DNA of 64,000 nt, taken from the NCBI GenBank assembly GCA_022836615.1, contig MU405267.1, positions 62,001-126,000 of the forward strand, read 5' to 3'. The position numbers and the translations under genes were made by a program. Source of the stretch: Annulohypoxylon bovei var. microspora (lineage: Eukaryota; Ascomycota; Sordariomycetes; Xylariales; Hypoxylaceae). Positions 1 to 10,837 of this stretch are shown piece by piece; positions within the stretch are counted from its first letter, which is position 1; each line of letters starts with the position of its first letter. The notes beneath the pieces are model-generated. The model did not search any database. It was not told the origin of the DNA and was given only the letters and a program-made list of their open reading frames with translations.

Positions 1-2578
1 TGAACAAGCAGAAGTCGTGCAGCAACCCACAATGTGAAGGCAAAAGGTGGGCCGAGCTTATTCAACATGCCATTTTGAACTACGTACTCCCCAAGCGCGG
101 TAATATTCTCCACAGCTCCGAGACAGCGCTGGCTGGCACTATAAGATGGAGTGAATATGGGCGACCGAGTGGTCGGATATGCCGCTGACGAATGCAACCG
201 AATCACGGCTGTGTGATACGTAGCATGAAGCATAACCCACCCGCAGTTCAGCGTCTTGCTGCCGCCAGGCTGGAACAGTTTGGCCATGTTACCATACTCG
301 CCGGGGAGACCGAATTTCCAGGAGGCCAGAAGGTTATCGAGCTCCTTATATCGGAGCTGCCATTGCTCGACGTCGCCTAGCGCACCGATGTCGACTGGCT
401 GCTTCAAGAACTCGTGGATCTTGGAGAGTATACCGAGTATCTCGATGTAGTACGAGAAAGCCCCTAGATTTTCGGGTTTGTTCACGTCATGATCCGGATG
501 GTCTTGACGGCCTTGAGTGTGAAACCATCTCGTCTCGACTTTTTGGTTCTTAATCCACAGATCATCCCGACAAGGCAGCGTCCGGTCGATTTCCTTGTCG
601 CCTAGTGCAAAGTCGAATGCTGTAGCGATCATCGCATACCGATCTAGGAGGTATATCATCCAGAAAAGCCTTCGCCTCGACTCCTCTTCGATGAAATCTT
701 TCGGTTCCGGTAGGACCATGGCTCGCAGGGTATATATCGACGCGTAGTTAGGCGATACGGAAAGCGAGTTACTCTCTACTGCTAAGCCTAGCTGAACGAC
801 CGAGCGAGTAATCAATGCCATGATATTCCATCCCGGTGGACCGTTACTACTTCCGCACAAATCTAACGCTAAGATCACTAAAGCCTGCAACGCCTTGACG
901 GATGAGTTCTCCATGCCATAGAGCAAGACCCTCTGCTTCGAGACGTCATGGTAATGCCTCCTTTTATCTTCTGTAAGTCGAGGGTCCGTCGAATACCTCA
1001 AAGTTGCAGCGACAATGGCATGTAGGAGCACTTTATCGGTATCGTCTAATGTTGAAGGCCCAAATAACGAGTCCAGCGTGGATTTCCTGTGCAGTATGGG
1101 ACACCAGGTATTGATATGCTTGAAGTATAAGTCGGCCAGGGCGTACAGCAGGTCATACGGAGGTAGATCTTGATCTGACGATATTTGAGTCTGGCCCTGG
1201 GCGCCGTTTATGCCCGGAGATCGACTTTGTTGCTGTTGGGACTGACCATAATACTCCTGAGCTGCGGGACCCGGTTGGAGGCTATTCCCCAGCTGATTGG
1301 GAGGAGAAATGCCGGACATGGGCATCTGCGGTTGGAAGCCATCGTGCATAGAATGCATAGACGGAGTCGATGATGGTATGCCGAAGTCTACATGTTGCGA
1401 CGATGAAGGAAACGTCGAGGGCTTCTGTAAGAACAGAGCGGTCTCGGCCTGGGGAGTCCTGATGGGTTCGGTAGGCCGAAACAACGGCGCTGGCTCGCGC
1501 GGAGTACCGTGGTCGCTAGGCAAGCTTGGATTGCTGTTGCGCACGCTCGGGGCGATGTTATGGTGAGCATGGTTAATGAAAGAACTCTGCAGAATCTCGG
1601 AATGAGATCTAAGTATCTCTTCGAGCTTATCGAGCCTCTGTTCTAGCTCCCTGCCATAACCAGCTCTAAGTCCAGGCTTTTTGCGTTCGCGATACTCGCA
1701 AAAGACGGAATTCCGCCTGCACCAACCACATGACGGCTGCCCACGATCGCATTTTACCTTTATAATCGTTAGTGACTAGCAACGACGGATTGTAGATCAA
1801 TCATTATGGAACGTAATGTTCTTAAGTAGATGAATATGTACATGTTCTTGAGGAGCACACACCTTTCTCTGTTTGCATGTTTCGCAACTTTAGACGTCTA
1901 AATATTAGTGTTTATTCTTTCACTTTAGGTATAGTATAGTTATATAGTAGTATGATATAAGTTGATGAGATGGAATGAGATGAGACAAGAGATGAGACGA
2001 AACGAGATTAGATTAGATGAGATGAGATGAGTATGTCGGGAGCGAAAATAGTTAAAATGCGGAGGCGAAGCGAGGGATATGAGACTAAGATCAGACGGTG
2101 ATAGCGAAGAGAATTGGAGAATGACTGGATAAAAACACCATAAGAATACCCTGATACAGATGCGGCCTTGATCGACATCCTTCGCATAAATATGTAAATA
2201 TATCATATGTATTAAGGTGTAGATGTAATATGAGATGAGGTAGGCAATATGTAAAATACACAATACTTACGAAACTGAGATCGGCCTCTTGCGTTTCCCG
2301 CTACGCACTGCGCCGGAGCTGTCGTGATCGTCGTCCTGATCGTTCTCGTTCTCGTCCCCGCTCTGCAGTGCGTTATTACCGTCGTCGCTGTCAGGCTCTT
2401 GTTTACTCTGCAGCGACACGTGGTTTTGCTGCTGTCCGTTCTGAGACTGAGCAACGGCCTGCATCATTGTCTCGGTGTCAATTACAAACTCTAGGCCTCT
2501 GCAACTCGGGGTTTGTGCGCGAAAGCATCGCGCGAGTTTGGGTCTTTTCTCGGGGTAATGTTGAGTAGAGGATAGCAC
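1..2578 (-). CDS. Zn2Cys6 fungal-specific transcription factor, C-terminus cut by window edge
   Basis: Exons 2578-2271, 1887-1863 (25 bp) and 1757 down to the window edge. The joined frame gives a complete zinc cluster C-x2-C-x6-C-x6-C-x2-C-x6-C beginning at about residue 104. It is preceded by a basic GKRKR segment and an acidic Gln/Asp/Glu-rich N-terminus. A linker/coiled region (ELEQRLDKLEEIL), a Pro/Gln/Ser-rich stretch and a Fungal_trans middle domain (for example ESRRRLFWMIYLLDR) follow. The zinc cluster is spread over all three exons. Donors are GTAAGT and GTGTGT; both acceptors are AAAG, and a CTAAC branch site lies before the second. The start at 2578 is the first ATG; a second one at about 2467 is possible. 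Proteins of this class activate pathway genes in the nucleus. It lies beside LRA3/LRA1, so a rhamnose-responsive role (RhaR/PDR-2-like) is a position-based guess only. Confidence 0.85.
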
Positions 2579-3174
2579 CGTGTTAGGTAGGGTATTCTGT
2601 GGAAGGGGGCTGGCTAGCTGGCTGGCTGGCTGGCTAGATTCGGGCTGGCTAGATTCGGGCTGGCTCTGCCTCGGCTTTGGGTCTCGAACGTCTTTTTTAG
2701 GGTCTCGGGAAATTGTGGATTAGATGGGGGAGGAAAAAAAAACGCAGAGGAAAAAAAAATGAAATAAAAAAACGACTATGCCAAGATAAAAATCTAAACG
2801 GCTCGTATGGTGCTAATATTCAAAACTAGGTAGGCAAGTAGTACTAAATATTCCCCATAGGCTCGTACTCGAAATATCAAGCTCCTATATTCGTAACTCT
2901 TTGTAGCACCTGACTAGTCATGTATGTATGTGTGTATGGGTATGTAGGTATGTTGTAGGTAGGTATAGTATAATATAATAGACCGTTCTATGTATTCATC
3001 GCGATGGAGCTATAGAGAAAAGAGGAAGAAGAGGACCAAGAAAAAGCATGGATAGATCGGTCGACGATGGGAAGCTTCCGAAGAGGACCGGGCGGCATAA
3101 CTGTTCCGATACGAATTGTACGAATATATACACCTAAACCCCCATATATATCCATATATCGGTGCCATATATAG

Positions 3175-3194
3175 TAGGTAGGTAGGTAGGTAGG
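3175..3194. repeat. (TAGG)5 microsatellite
   Basis: Five perfect TAGG units. The same TAGG/CCTA motif recurs in most intergenic regions of the window. Confidence 0.9.
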
Positions 3195-3615
3195 TCTCTC
3201 TGTCTATCTGCCCGTCTGCGCATGCGCTCGTCTGTCTATATCAAGCTATCGAGTACCAACTGAGAAACGTTGGAAGGATGGAATTATGGTAACAGTGGTG
3301 GAAGGTCAAGCTTGTATTGACGGATATGGGACACGGCCGGGAAAAATGAAAGTCGTGGTGACCTTCTCGCACCATATCCGGTTCTTCATTTCTCTAGCGT
3401 CCTAAGATGGGCTAGATGGAAACAGAAGCACGTCTACTACTGGCTGGAGGATCGCTATCACCATCTGTGATTTGCGGGGGAGAGTCGGTGCATGGGGAAT
3501 GGCTGGGATTGTCCGGAGGTGGTTCTGCATCTTCGTGGAGGGAAAGGGGGAAAAGTTGGGGGAGAAAGAAGGAGGAAAAGGGGGGCAGCTGGTGTGGAGG
3601 AGATTCTTATGCGGA

Positions 3616-3660
3616 GACCAATGAGACCAATGGGACCAATGGGACTAATGGGACCAATGA
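3616..3660. repeat. 9-bp minisatellite, five units
   Basis: Five tandem copies of a GACCAATGG-type unit with single-base variants. No gene context supports it being coding. Confidence 0.85.
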
Positions 3661-4303
3661 TATATCCCCAATCAGGTACAGGAGGGTGGGGTTCCTTAGC
3701 TATTGCAGGGGTATAGAAGTATTTCCCCATTCTAACTAGTTCCAAAGTCAATTAATATGCTGTTATGTTCGGATTAGATTCCGTCAGGTGGAAATAAACC
3801 TCTTGGCTGTTAATTTTCAGTCAGCTTGATCTTGATCTGGATTGTTAATTGCCTCAAAAACCAGATTCGATCAATCTCGTGCCAACTTGCTTCAATTCGG
3901 TATTGTCGCTATCTTTAGTCATCAAACTAGTAACTAGTTAAGGTACACACCTGGTATACATACATACCTAAGTACGGTAGGTATCATAGAAATCCCGACG
4001 CGATAGAGCCATCCACCTTATGCGAGCCGACCACTACTCTACCACATTAGGCGGACGACTCTCCGTACCTAGGTTTCCGTTCCAATCTCGGCAGTGTTCC
4101 CCGGACGAACTGCGTCTGTTAAACTGCCGGTTGTTCGCTTCCATACTCCTTGGCCTTCTTGCTTTCAAGTGCTTCCTGCACTCAGCAACTACAGTCTACT
4201 TCGGTATTCTAGTCGTTTCAACTCGAGCGCTTCTCATTCGACGCCCGTGTCAATCTTCTTTACCCCCTCGGTCACCTGATCCGTAAGGCTACCTATCCAG
4301 GTC

Positions 4304-5847
4304 CTAGGTAGCTTTCTCTTCGGCGGGCTTCGCCTCCGCGTCGGGCATTCCCGTCGCCGTCTGCAAGACGTTGGCCGGAGGCGGGCTTAGAAGGTAGGCC
4401 GACGGGATCAGTTTCGATCTCGCGGCCGGGTTCAAGGTAAGGCCGAATCCGGGCTTGTCGAGGTCGGCGCTTGTTAGGAAACCCTTAGTCGGAATGGGTT
4501 CGTCGAGGAAAAGGTCGCCGAACACCGGAAGGACACTCTTGCCATCCGGCGAGTTCGCCAAGTACTCCTGGAAAGGGGTGTTAGGCTGCGAGATGACGAA
4601 GTGGTAGCTGTAAGGCCCGCTGGCGTGAGGCACCACGGGGATGTCGTACGCCGCAGCCATGGCGGACACCTTGAGCAGTTCCGTCATGCCACCCAACCAC
4701 ATGACGTCCGGCTGGATGATGTCTAGGTTTCGGCCCTCGATCAGCTTGCGGAATCCGTACCTCGAGTATTCGTGCTCTCCTGTCGTGAACTTGAGGGTAG
4801 GGTGGGCTCGCTTAATCTGCTCGAAGCCGTCCGTGTCGTCGGGGGTCAAGCACTCCTCCCACCAGTTGATGTCCAAACTCTTGCACTTCTCGGCGATTTC
4901 GATGGTATACGGCACGTTCAAGCTCATATAGCAGTCCACCATGATAGGGAAGTCCGGCCCCACGCTCTCTCGGTGCTTGCGAAGGAACTCGATATTCTTC
5001 CTCAAACCCTCGTGGCCGTCGGCCGGGCAATAGGGCAGAGGCACCTTGGCGCCCCAGAATCCCATCTCCTTCGCCGCCGTCGGCTCCGGTCCCGTGCAGT
5101 AGAAGTCTATGCGCTCCCTCGCGGCGCCGCCGATGAGCCTATATACCGGCTCGTTCCTCAGCTTGCCGAGCAGGTCCCACAGGGCGAGGTCGATAACCGA
5201 GATGATGGCGAGCGGCAATCCCTTACGGCCGTAGAACATAGAAGCTCTGTACATCTGCTCGAAAAGTAGGTTGGTGTTCCTGGGATCAGATCCGATCAGG
5301 AATCGCTCGAAGTGCTTGTGGACAATCCAGCAAGCCGGCGGGCCTATATGAGAAGTTTATACGTCAGTATTTACTTTCCATATATCATTAATGCTAAATG
5401 CATATAGATAATCGACTGGGGAGGGTATTCGTACCGCCGAAACCCGTCGCAAAGCCTACGGTGCCATCGCTAGCCTCGATCTCGACGAGAAATGACCCGA
5501 GAACATTGATGCCCCAGCTCGTTCGCGATTTCTTATACTGGTCCCAGATAGAACACGGCGTCGAGATATCCGTATCTATCAGCCTACGATCGCACAACTA
5601 TTAATTCTCGCCGTCTCAAGATTCATCTTGCGGAAGACTTTAAAGTCAATAGACGTACCAGTGGCCACCTTTGACATTGTGATAATCACCGCCTAGATCG
5701 AGTTAATTAGCTTCGATTCATCATTCCCCGCCTCCCCAACTCAATCTCCCCCCAAGGGCCCCCAAAGGGTCGCATACCTGAGCCTACACCACCAATCACA
5801 TATGATCTAATAGCTTTGATGGTGGGAAACACTCTCGCCGAAGCCAT
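4304..5847 (-). CDS. LRA3: L-rhamnonate dehydratase (enolase superfamily)
   Basis: Exons 5847-5778, 5692-5659, 5583-5435 and 5343-4304 join to 430 aa. The enzyme dehydrates L-rhamnonate to 2-keto-3-deoxy-L-rhamnonate, step 3 of the fungal non-phosphorylating rhamnose pathway. It matches remembered bacterial RhmD nearly end to end: SGGDYHN and GGHW near the N-terminus, GINVLG then LVEIEASDG, DLALWDLLGK and KEMGFWGAK. Enolase-superfamily metal ligands are visible at DCYMS (about residue 219), EECL (about 248) and GEHE (about 273), with a catalytic-type His in VPHASG (about 323). The short exons were recovered because GGDYHN...GGHW aligns only when 5692-5659 is spliced in; phases fit (70, 34, 149, 1040 bp). 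It is divergent from LRA1. The C-terminal Ala/Glu tail is not conserved in bacteria. Confidence 0.93.
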
Positions 5848-7450
5848 TTCAGACTACTTCGTCTTATGATATATCGTTTCTGTATGTTGTTGCTTTTGGT
5901 TATATTGTTGACCGTACTTAGTTGTGAGAAGGTCTTATGTAGTTGAGAGACGAAGAGGGGACAGGGTCGGCAGAAGCGGCATGGAGTTATAATAACAAAC
6001 ACCAGTCAGGAACTTAGACGCATGTCTTGACCGGAATATTAAATATGTGCAGAAGCCACCAGGCACCAGCGTCAAGCTCGGCTGCCCGGGCAGCGACCTC
6101 CCCTGTGCTTCTGACGAAAGGACCACAATGACCGAGGAGCTCCGTCGGATCAGTGGGGTGGTGCCTGGGATAGCCATGGAAAGCCGTCCTAGCTCCTTGC
6201 ATTCGCGCCAACCGACGTTTCTACGTACAACGGATGATTGGTATATGGACTATCGTCCTAGTCAGTAGCACGCGTATCGGTAGCCAATCCCCCGACAATG
6301 ACTAAGGCCGCCGGTCTCAAGCCCTACGAGGACCCTTAGTCAAGGGGGGTTCGAGTATCCAGGTTTTGTCGAATACATGCTATCGTAGCAGGACCAAGTC
6401 ACGAGGACAATAATATTCTGCAGGTCGATACTATCCTACATACTATCCTACATACATGACGCATAGCAGCACGTTCTATAGGTTGATAATCCATATAAGT
6501 GAGGCGTCTCGTCTGGAAGTAGTATACCCCGCGATGGATTCTCAATATTTCCACTAATACCAAAGTGAGGATGAGCTACGATGAAACGCAACTCTACGAT
6601 GCACTCCCGAGCCGGGTGGGAGCTACGAGAGGACTAAAGCAGGTATGAGGTATGAAATGGACACGTATAGGAATACAGTTGCGAGTAAACTTGCTATGTG
6701 CATTTACGATTATCGTCCCGGCCCTACTGTGCGTCCATATCTCCGAAAAAAAAGAGTCTAGAGAATGCCGAGGCGGATACCATGCAATTTTTAGACCTAA
6801 GTCCCGGACGAAATCTCGCTGCCCATTGCACCGAGATCGTGGGGTTACGTGCTAATCGTACGTGCCAAGGTCGATAGCGTCACAGGCAGACGAAGAAAGA
6901 TCGTCTAGCAGAGTTGGAGATCGTGGAATTGGTTATTGGTCGTAGCATATGAATTCCTGTACGTGTTCGTAGGAATCCAGATTCCTAGGTTCGTATATCA
7001 TCTGATGTGGGAAAGTCGACCTGTATACCACTCTTCGCCCAAGAAGACCTATACGAGTAGAGACAACACGAATAGCAGGATCCCATCACATGCCAAAGCT
7101 ACCTACCCCGCCATAGATCGCATAGAACCCTGAATCTAGCCAGGTACAGGGCATAGCATCGACGCCGTTGCCCTGCATCTGTCACACCTCACCTCGAGCG
7201 ACTCCAAGTTCCGAGTCGACGACAGCATAGATCCCAGCTCGAATCTCGACCGAGCGAAACTCTCACCTTCCAATTCCTCCTACCGACCGTCGAGTCTCGA
7301 CCCTTGACCTAGACAATAGACATTATACGCCATAGACCATATACTACAGTCTGCATACCACACAATAGAGACTATACACTGCACATACATAGAGAGGAGA
7401 GGGAAAAGAAGACATCCCATACCTACCTACCCAAGCCCAACCCTCACAAA
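5848..7450. promoter_or_regulatory. Divergent LRA3-LRA1 intergenic region
   Basis: About 1.6 kb between the divergent start codons of LRA3 and LRA1, the expected site of shared control. I find no convincing ORF. Visible elements are a perfect 14-bp GC palindrome at 6081-6094, a GTGGGG at 6153-6158 that fits the CreA carbon-repressor consensus SYGGRG (common by chance), and a CCGTCGG at about 6142. The 200 bp before LRA1 is C/T- and CA-rich, as in fungal core promoters and leaders. Confidence 0.55.
6081..6094. promoter_or_regulatory. Perfect 14-bp palindrome, candidate operator
   Basis: GCTGCCCGGGCAGC is self-complementary over its full length and lies in the LRA3-LRA1 divergent region, nearer LRA3. 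Zn2Cys6 dimers often bind inverted CGG/CCG half-sites, but these half-sites (CCCGGG centre) are not a textbook arrangement. A role is inference. Confidence 0.3.
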
Positions 7451-8350
7451 ATGCCAGCGTCCAATCTCCTAGCAGGCAAAACCGCCATCATAACCGGCGG
7501 CACCACCGGCATCGGCCGCGCCATCGCCATCGAGTACCTGCGACAAGGCGCCAACGTCGTGGTGAACCACCTAGGTCTCGACAGCGACAAGCCGCACCTC
7601 GAGTCGCTCGTCGCCGAAGCCGAAGCCCTTAAAGCCTCGCTTTCCTCCGACACAAGCACGACATCTGGCCTAACAATCGGCGCCCTCGACCACCTCGCAG
7701 GCGACGTATCCGACCCGTCCACGGGCCCAGCCCTCGTCGCCCACGCCGTCGCGCGCTTCGGGCGCCTCGACATCTGCGTGAGCAACGCGGGGATCTGCCA
7801 GTTCGCCGAGTTCCTCAGCCTGTCGGGGGACCTGTTCTCGCGAACCGTGCGGACGAACCTAGACGGCGCCTTCTTCGTCGTGCAAGCCGCAGCGCAACAA
7901 ATGGCGTCGCAAGCCCCCTTCCCCTCCCCCACCGCCCCATCCCCATTCTCGTCCCCCGCGCCGTCGTCCTACTCCGCGCAGCAGCACCGCGGCTCCATAA
8001 TCGGGCTGAGCTCGATCTCGGCGCTCGTGGGCGGGGGGCTGCAGACGCACTACACGCCGACGAAGGCGGGGGTGCTGTCGCTGATGCAGAGCTGCGCGGT
8101 GGCGCTGGGCGCGCACGGCATCCGGTGCAACGCGCTGCTGCCGGGCACCATCCGCACGCGGCTCAACGACGCGGACCTGGCCGACGACGCCAAGCGCGCG
8201 TACATGGAGGGCCGCATCCCGCTGGGCCGCACGGGCGACCCGCGCGACATGGCCGGCCCCGCCGTCTTCCTCGCCTGCGACGAGCTGAGCGGCTACGTCA
8301 CCGGCGCCCAGCTGCTGGTCGACGGCGGGCTGTTTGTCAATCTGCAGTGA
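7451..8350 (+). CDS. LRA1: NAD(P)-dependent L-rhamnose 1-dehydrogenase (SDR family)
   Basis: Single exon, 299 aa; the start has an A-rich CACAAAATG context. This cytosolic short-chain dehydrogenase oxidises L-rhamnose to L-rhamnono-lactone, the first pathway step. The Rossmann motif TGGTTGIG is near residue 16, NAG is near residue 112, and the active site is Ser188, Tyr201 and Lys205 (YTPTK). The C-terminal half (RIPLGRTGDPRDMAGPA and the ending QLLVDGGLFVNLQ) is nearly identical to what I remember of yeast LRA1/RHA1, which makes the substrate assignment stronger than a generic SDR call. Two low-complexity insertions are unusual: a Ser/Thr-rich one near residue 60-75 and a Pro/Ser-rich one at about 158-178. 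GC content and third-position GC are much higher than in the neighbours, especially in the 3' half. Confidence 0.93.
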   Translation: MPASNLLAGKTAIITGGTTGIGRAIAIEYLRQGANVVVNHLGLDSDKPHLESLVAEAEALKASLSSDTSTTSGLTIGALDHLAGDVSDPSTGPALVAHAVARFGRLDICVSNAGICQFAEFLSLSGDLFSRTVRTNLDGAFFVVQAAAQQMASQAPFPSPTAPSPFSSPAPSSYSAQQHRGSIIGLSSISALVGGGLQTHYTPTKAGVLSLMQSCAVALGAHGIRCNALLPGTIRTRLNDADLADDAKRAYMEGRIPLGRTGDPRDMAGPAVFLACDELSGYVTGAQLLVDGGLFVNLQ

Positions 8351-9407
8351 GCTGGCTGGCTGGCTGTCTGCCTGCATGGACAGCTGGGCTTCCGGGGAAT
8401 ATACGTGCGTGCGTGCGCGCTAACTACGACGACTGACAACCCAGACCGGTCAGCTCGCTCGCTCAGCCCAGCCGACCATCCATCTTCGGGAATCCGGCCC
8501 CCCTCACCCCTTTACCCTCTCCTCACCCTCCAACTGCCCGTAGAATAGTGCATACCCGGCCGTACCCCGCGCTAGATGGTAAGTTGGTTGGTTGGTTGGT
8601 AGTTGACAGGTCAGTAGGGCGACTATCTCAGCCCGCGGGCGTGTGTCCGCATGAAGAGAAGGGTGAATGCTAGGTGGAATAGAGTGCCATTGTGTAAAAA
8701 TGTCGCCGATCGTGGTGGCGAATACGACATCGTTGGCGAGGTTTGATGACAGGCGAGTAGCAGGCGCAGTTACGCGGGCGCGAAGTGGGCTGATTTGAGA
8801 GCTGAGATAGATTAATATTTGATGTGAGGCTTAAGAGTAGGGTCGGCTAGATCAAGAGGCGACAGTATCGAGATATGTACCTGCCTACTCACTGACGCTG
8901 TGGGCGCCAATAACTTGGCCTTATGGGTGAACGCTTGTGGAAATGTATCTAGGGCTGTGTATGAGTAGAACTGATACAGTAGAGCAAAGTGTTTTTGGAA
9001 GAGCTCGCCAGTACACTGGGAAAATATCGAAACGGCAGTATTGAACGTACCGAGTTAGCATATCGAAGCAAAAACACTGGCAAGTCAGTCACATCGCTAG
9101 CAAATCAAAGTAAAAAGTATAGTTAAGATGAAAATAGCTTCAATTGAATTTGAGCTCAAATATGAGTTTTACCCAAACGCCGTAAAATGCACAATATCCA
9201 ACAAACATCTAAATAGATGAATCCCGTCCCAAGACTACAATCCTAGCAATGCCCGAACGAATGCCCTTTCTACCGCATGGTCCCATGCGCGAAGAGTGTA
9301 ATGTGATGAATAGTAATGAAAAGCGGTAGAATGTGAAAGGCAAAAGTCCTTGTATGGTATCATGAAAAAAATATTTCTAAATGTGACAGTCGTGAAAATC
9401 GTGAAAA
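8351..9407. other. Intergenic between convergent LRA1 and HAD-phosphatase genes
   Basis: This holds the 3' flanks of two convergent genes. GGCT and GTTG short tandem tracts lie at about 8351-8368 and 8583-8602. No credible gene; AT-rich toward the HAD gene. Confidence 0.6.
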
Positions 9408-10837
9408 TTATGCAGTAAGCTCAATGGTGCGCTCCTCAGCAGGGCTGAAGACGGCGAGGTCTTGCGCTTCTTCCAAGGTCAACTTGGGCATATCGACCAG
9501 GCGAGGTTTCTTGTTCTGTGTCTTCTTCCTTCGCTCCATCTCGCGCTCGATGCCGTGGTTGACGGCATCTAGCACCGTGTTGACGGTGACGCGAGGCTTG
9601 TAGGCCGGCTCGGTGCCATCCTGGTAGACACCAGTCTTGACCAGGATGCTGTACCAGTCGTTCTTAGCCTTTTCGTTGTACTGGTTGGTACCCCGGATGT
9701 CACTCTCGGGGGTGTCACCGACGAAGTAAACCGTGTTCGGGGGAGCGTTGAGGTGGTGCTCGTTCATGCGCCATCGCTTCAGAAGGCGGGTAGCAAACTC
9801 GAAAGTCCCGATCTGAGGCTTGCCGAAGGCGTGAGTCTCCAGGGTCTTGCCCTTAGTAACCTCCTTGAAGGTGTACTCGACAATTCCTCGCAGAGCGCCC
9901 ATGCCGAGACGAACGTTGTCGTGAGCGGCCGACCAGACGACGTCGTTGTGAGAGAAGAAGATCGGCGGGCCTTCGTCGAAGGTCTCAGAGAGAGTACCGA
10001 TGCGGCCACCCTTGGACATGGCCAGATCGAGGATGATTTGCAGGTCTCCGGCCCAGTCACGAGAGTCGGCAAAGACAAAAATGGCCTCGATGGTGACAGT
10101 GCTGAAATCTCGCACCTTGGAGTTGCGGTGTTCCTCAGGGGTTAATTTTCGGAACGGAGTGGTAGCGGCGTCGGCCTTGATGATGTCGCCCGGGGTGACG
10201 ACGTCCTTGAAGCCGTATCCCTGAGCAACGGTACGACACTTCTCGCCCTCGCCGCCGACAACTAGTACGGTGTTGTACTTGGTGGCCATCTCGGACATGG
10301 GCGTGTGGCCGCAGATGAATTGAGCTGGCGAAATCTCGATGTCAAGCTGGCCGGAGAGATCGCTGCAACGCTCGGCCTCAGTCTTACCACCGCCGTTGGT
10401 TAAGAAGATGTAAGGGCTATTCCAGTCAGTACTTCATTCGGGATAGTGGGAGGCACCGCGTAAAATTTATAAGACACTTACACCTTGATTCCGTATTGGT
10501 TGTCGCCGTTAAGGACCTTCATAGCCTGGATGGCCTCGGGGATAGGCCGGCCGCCTCTAACTAGGACGCCATCGATGTCGAAGGCGAAGGCGAAGCTGTC
10601 CGCAACAACTTCGTCGTCGACGGGGGGAGAAATGGGTGAGATGGCTGCGTCCGACTCCGGACTCGACGGGGTGGCGCTGGCAGTCGGGCTCAGAGACGGA
10701 GCGGTCTCGGATTCGGACGGGCTCTGAGATGAGGACTCACCGACGAGCAGCTTACGAGAGAGATCAGTTCTAGCTGTCTCGATCTCGTCGACGAAGCTGC
10801 CGCGGTGGAAAGTGGGTTGTTGTGGTTCTAGAGACAT
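9408..10837 (-). CDS. HAD-superfamily class IIA hydrolase (CECR5/HDHD5 type)
   Basis: Exons 10837-10482 and 10416-9408 join to 454 aa (phase 2 intron, GTAAGT...TAG). Haloacid-dehalogenase motif I is FDIDGVL with the two catalytic Asp at residues 87 and 89. Motif II is FLTNGG just after the intron, the motif III Lys lies in GKPQIGTF, and motif IV is VGDTPESDI at about residue 350. This arrangement is that of the class IIA CECR5-like family (yeast YKR070W), probably phosphatases of unknown substrate. The first 80 residues are Ser/Pro/Glu-rich and not conserved; a mitochondrial location is known for some relatives but no clear presequence is seen here. It is convergent with LRA1; nothing links it to rhamnose use. 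Confidence 0.88.

Larger units (their letters stand above)
2579..4303. other. Intergenic region with simple repeats
   Basis: This lies between the 5' end of the Zn2Cys6 gene and the 3' end of LRA3. I see no credible gene. It contains a GGCT-rich tract (about 2608-2670), A-rich runs at about 2730-2775, a (TAGG)5 tract and a 9-bp minisatellite. The left part presumably carries the regulator's promoter. Confidence 0.6.

Noticed and set aside
3175..3194. Telomere-like repeat
   Set aside because: The unit is TAGG, not TTAGGG, it is short, and it recurs throughout the window.
5394..5604. Separate small ORFs upstream of the dehydratase
   Set aside because: The minus-strand frame is exon 3 of LRA3; the plus-strand one is its antisense shadow.
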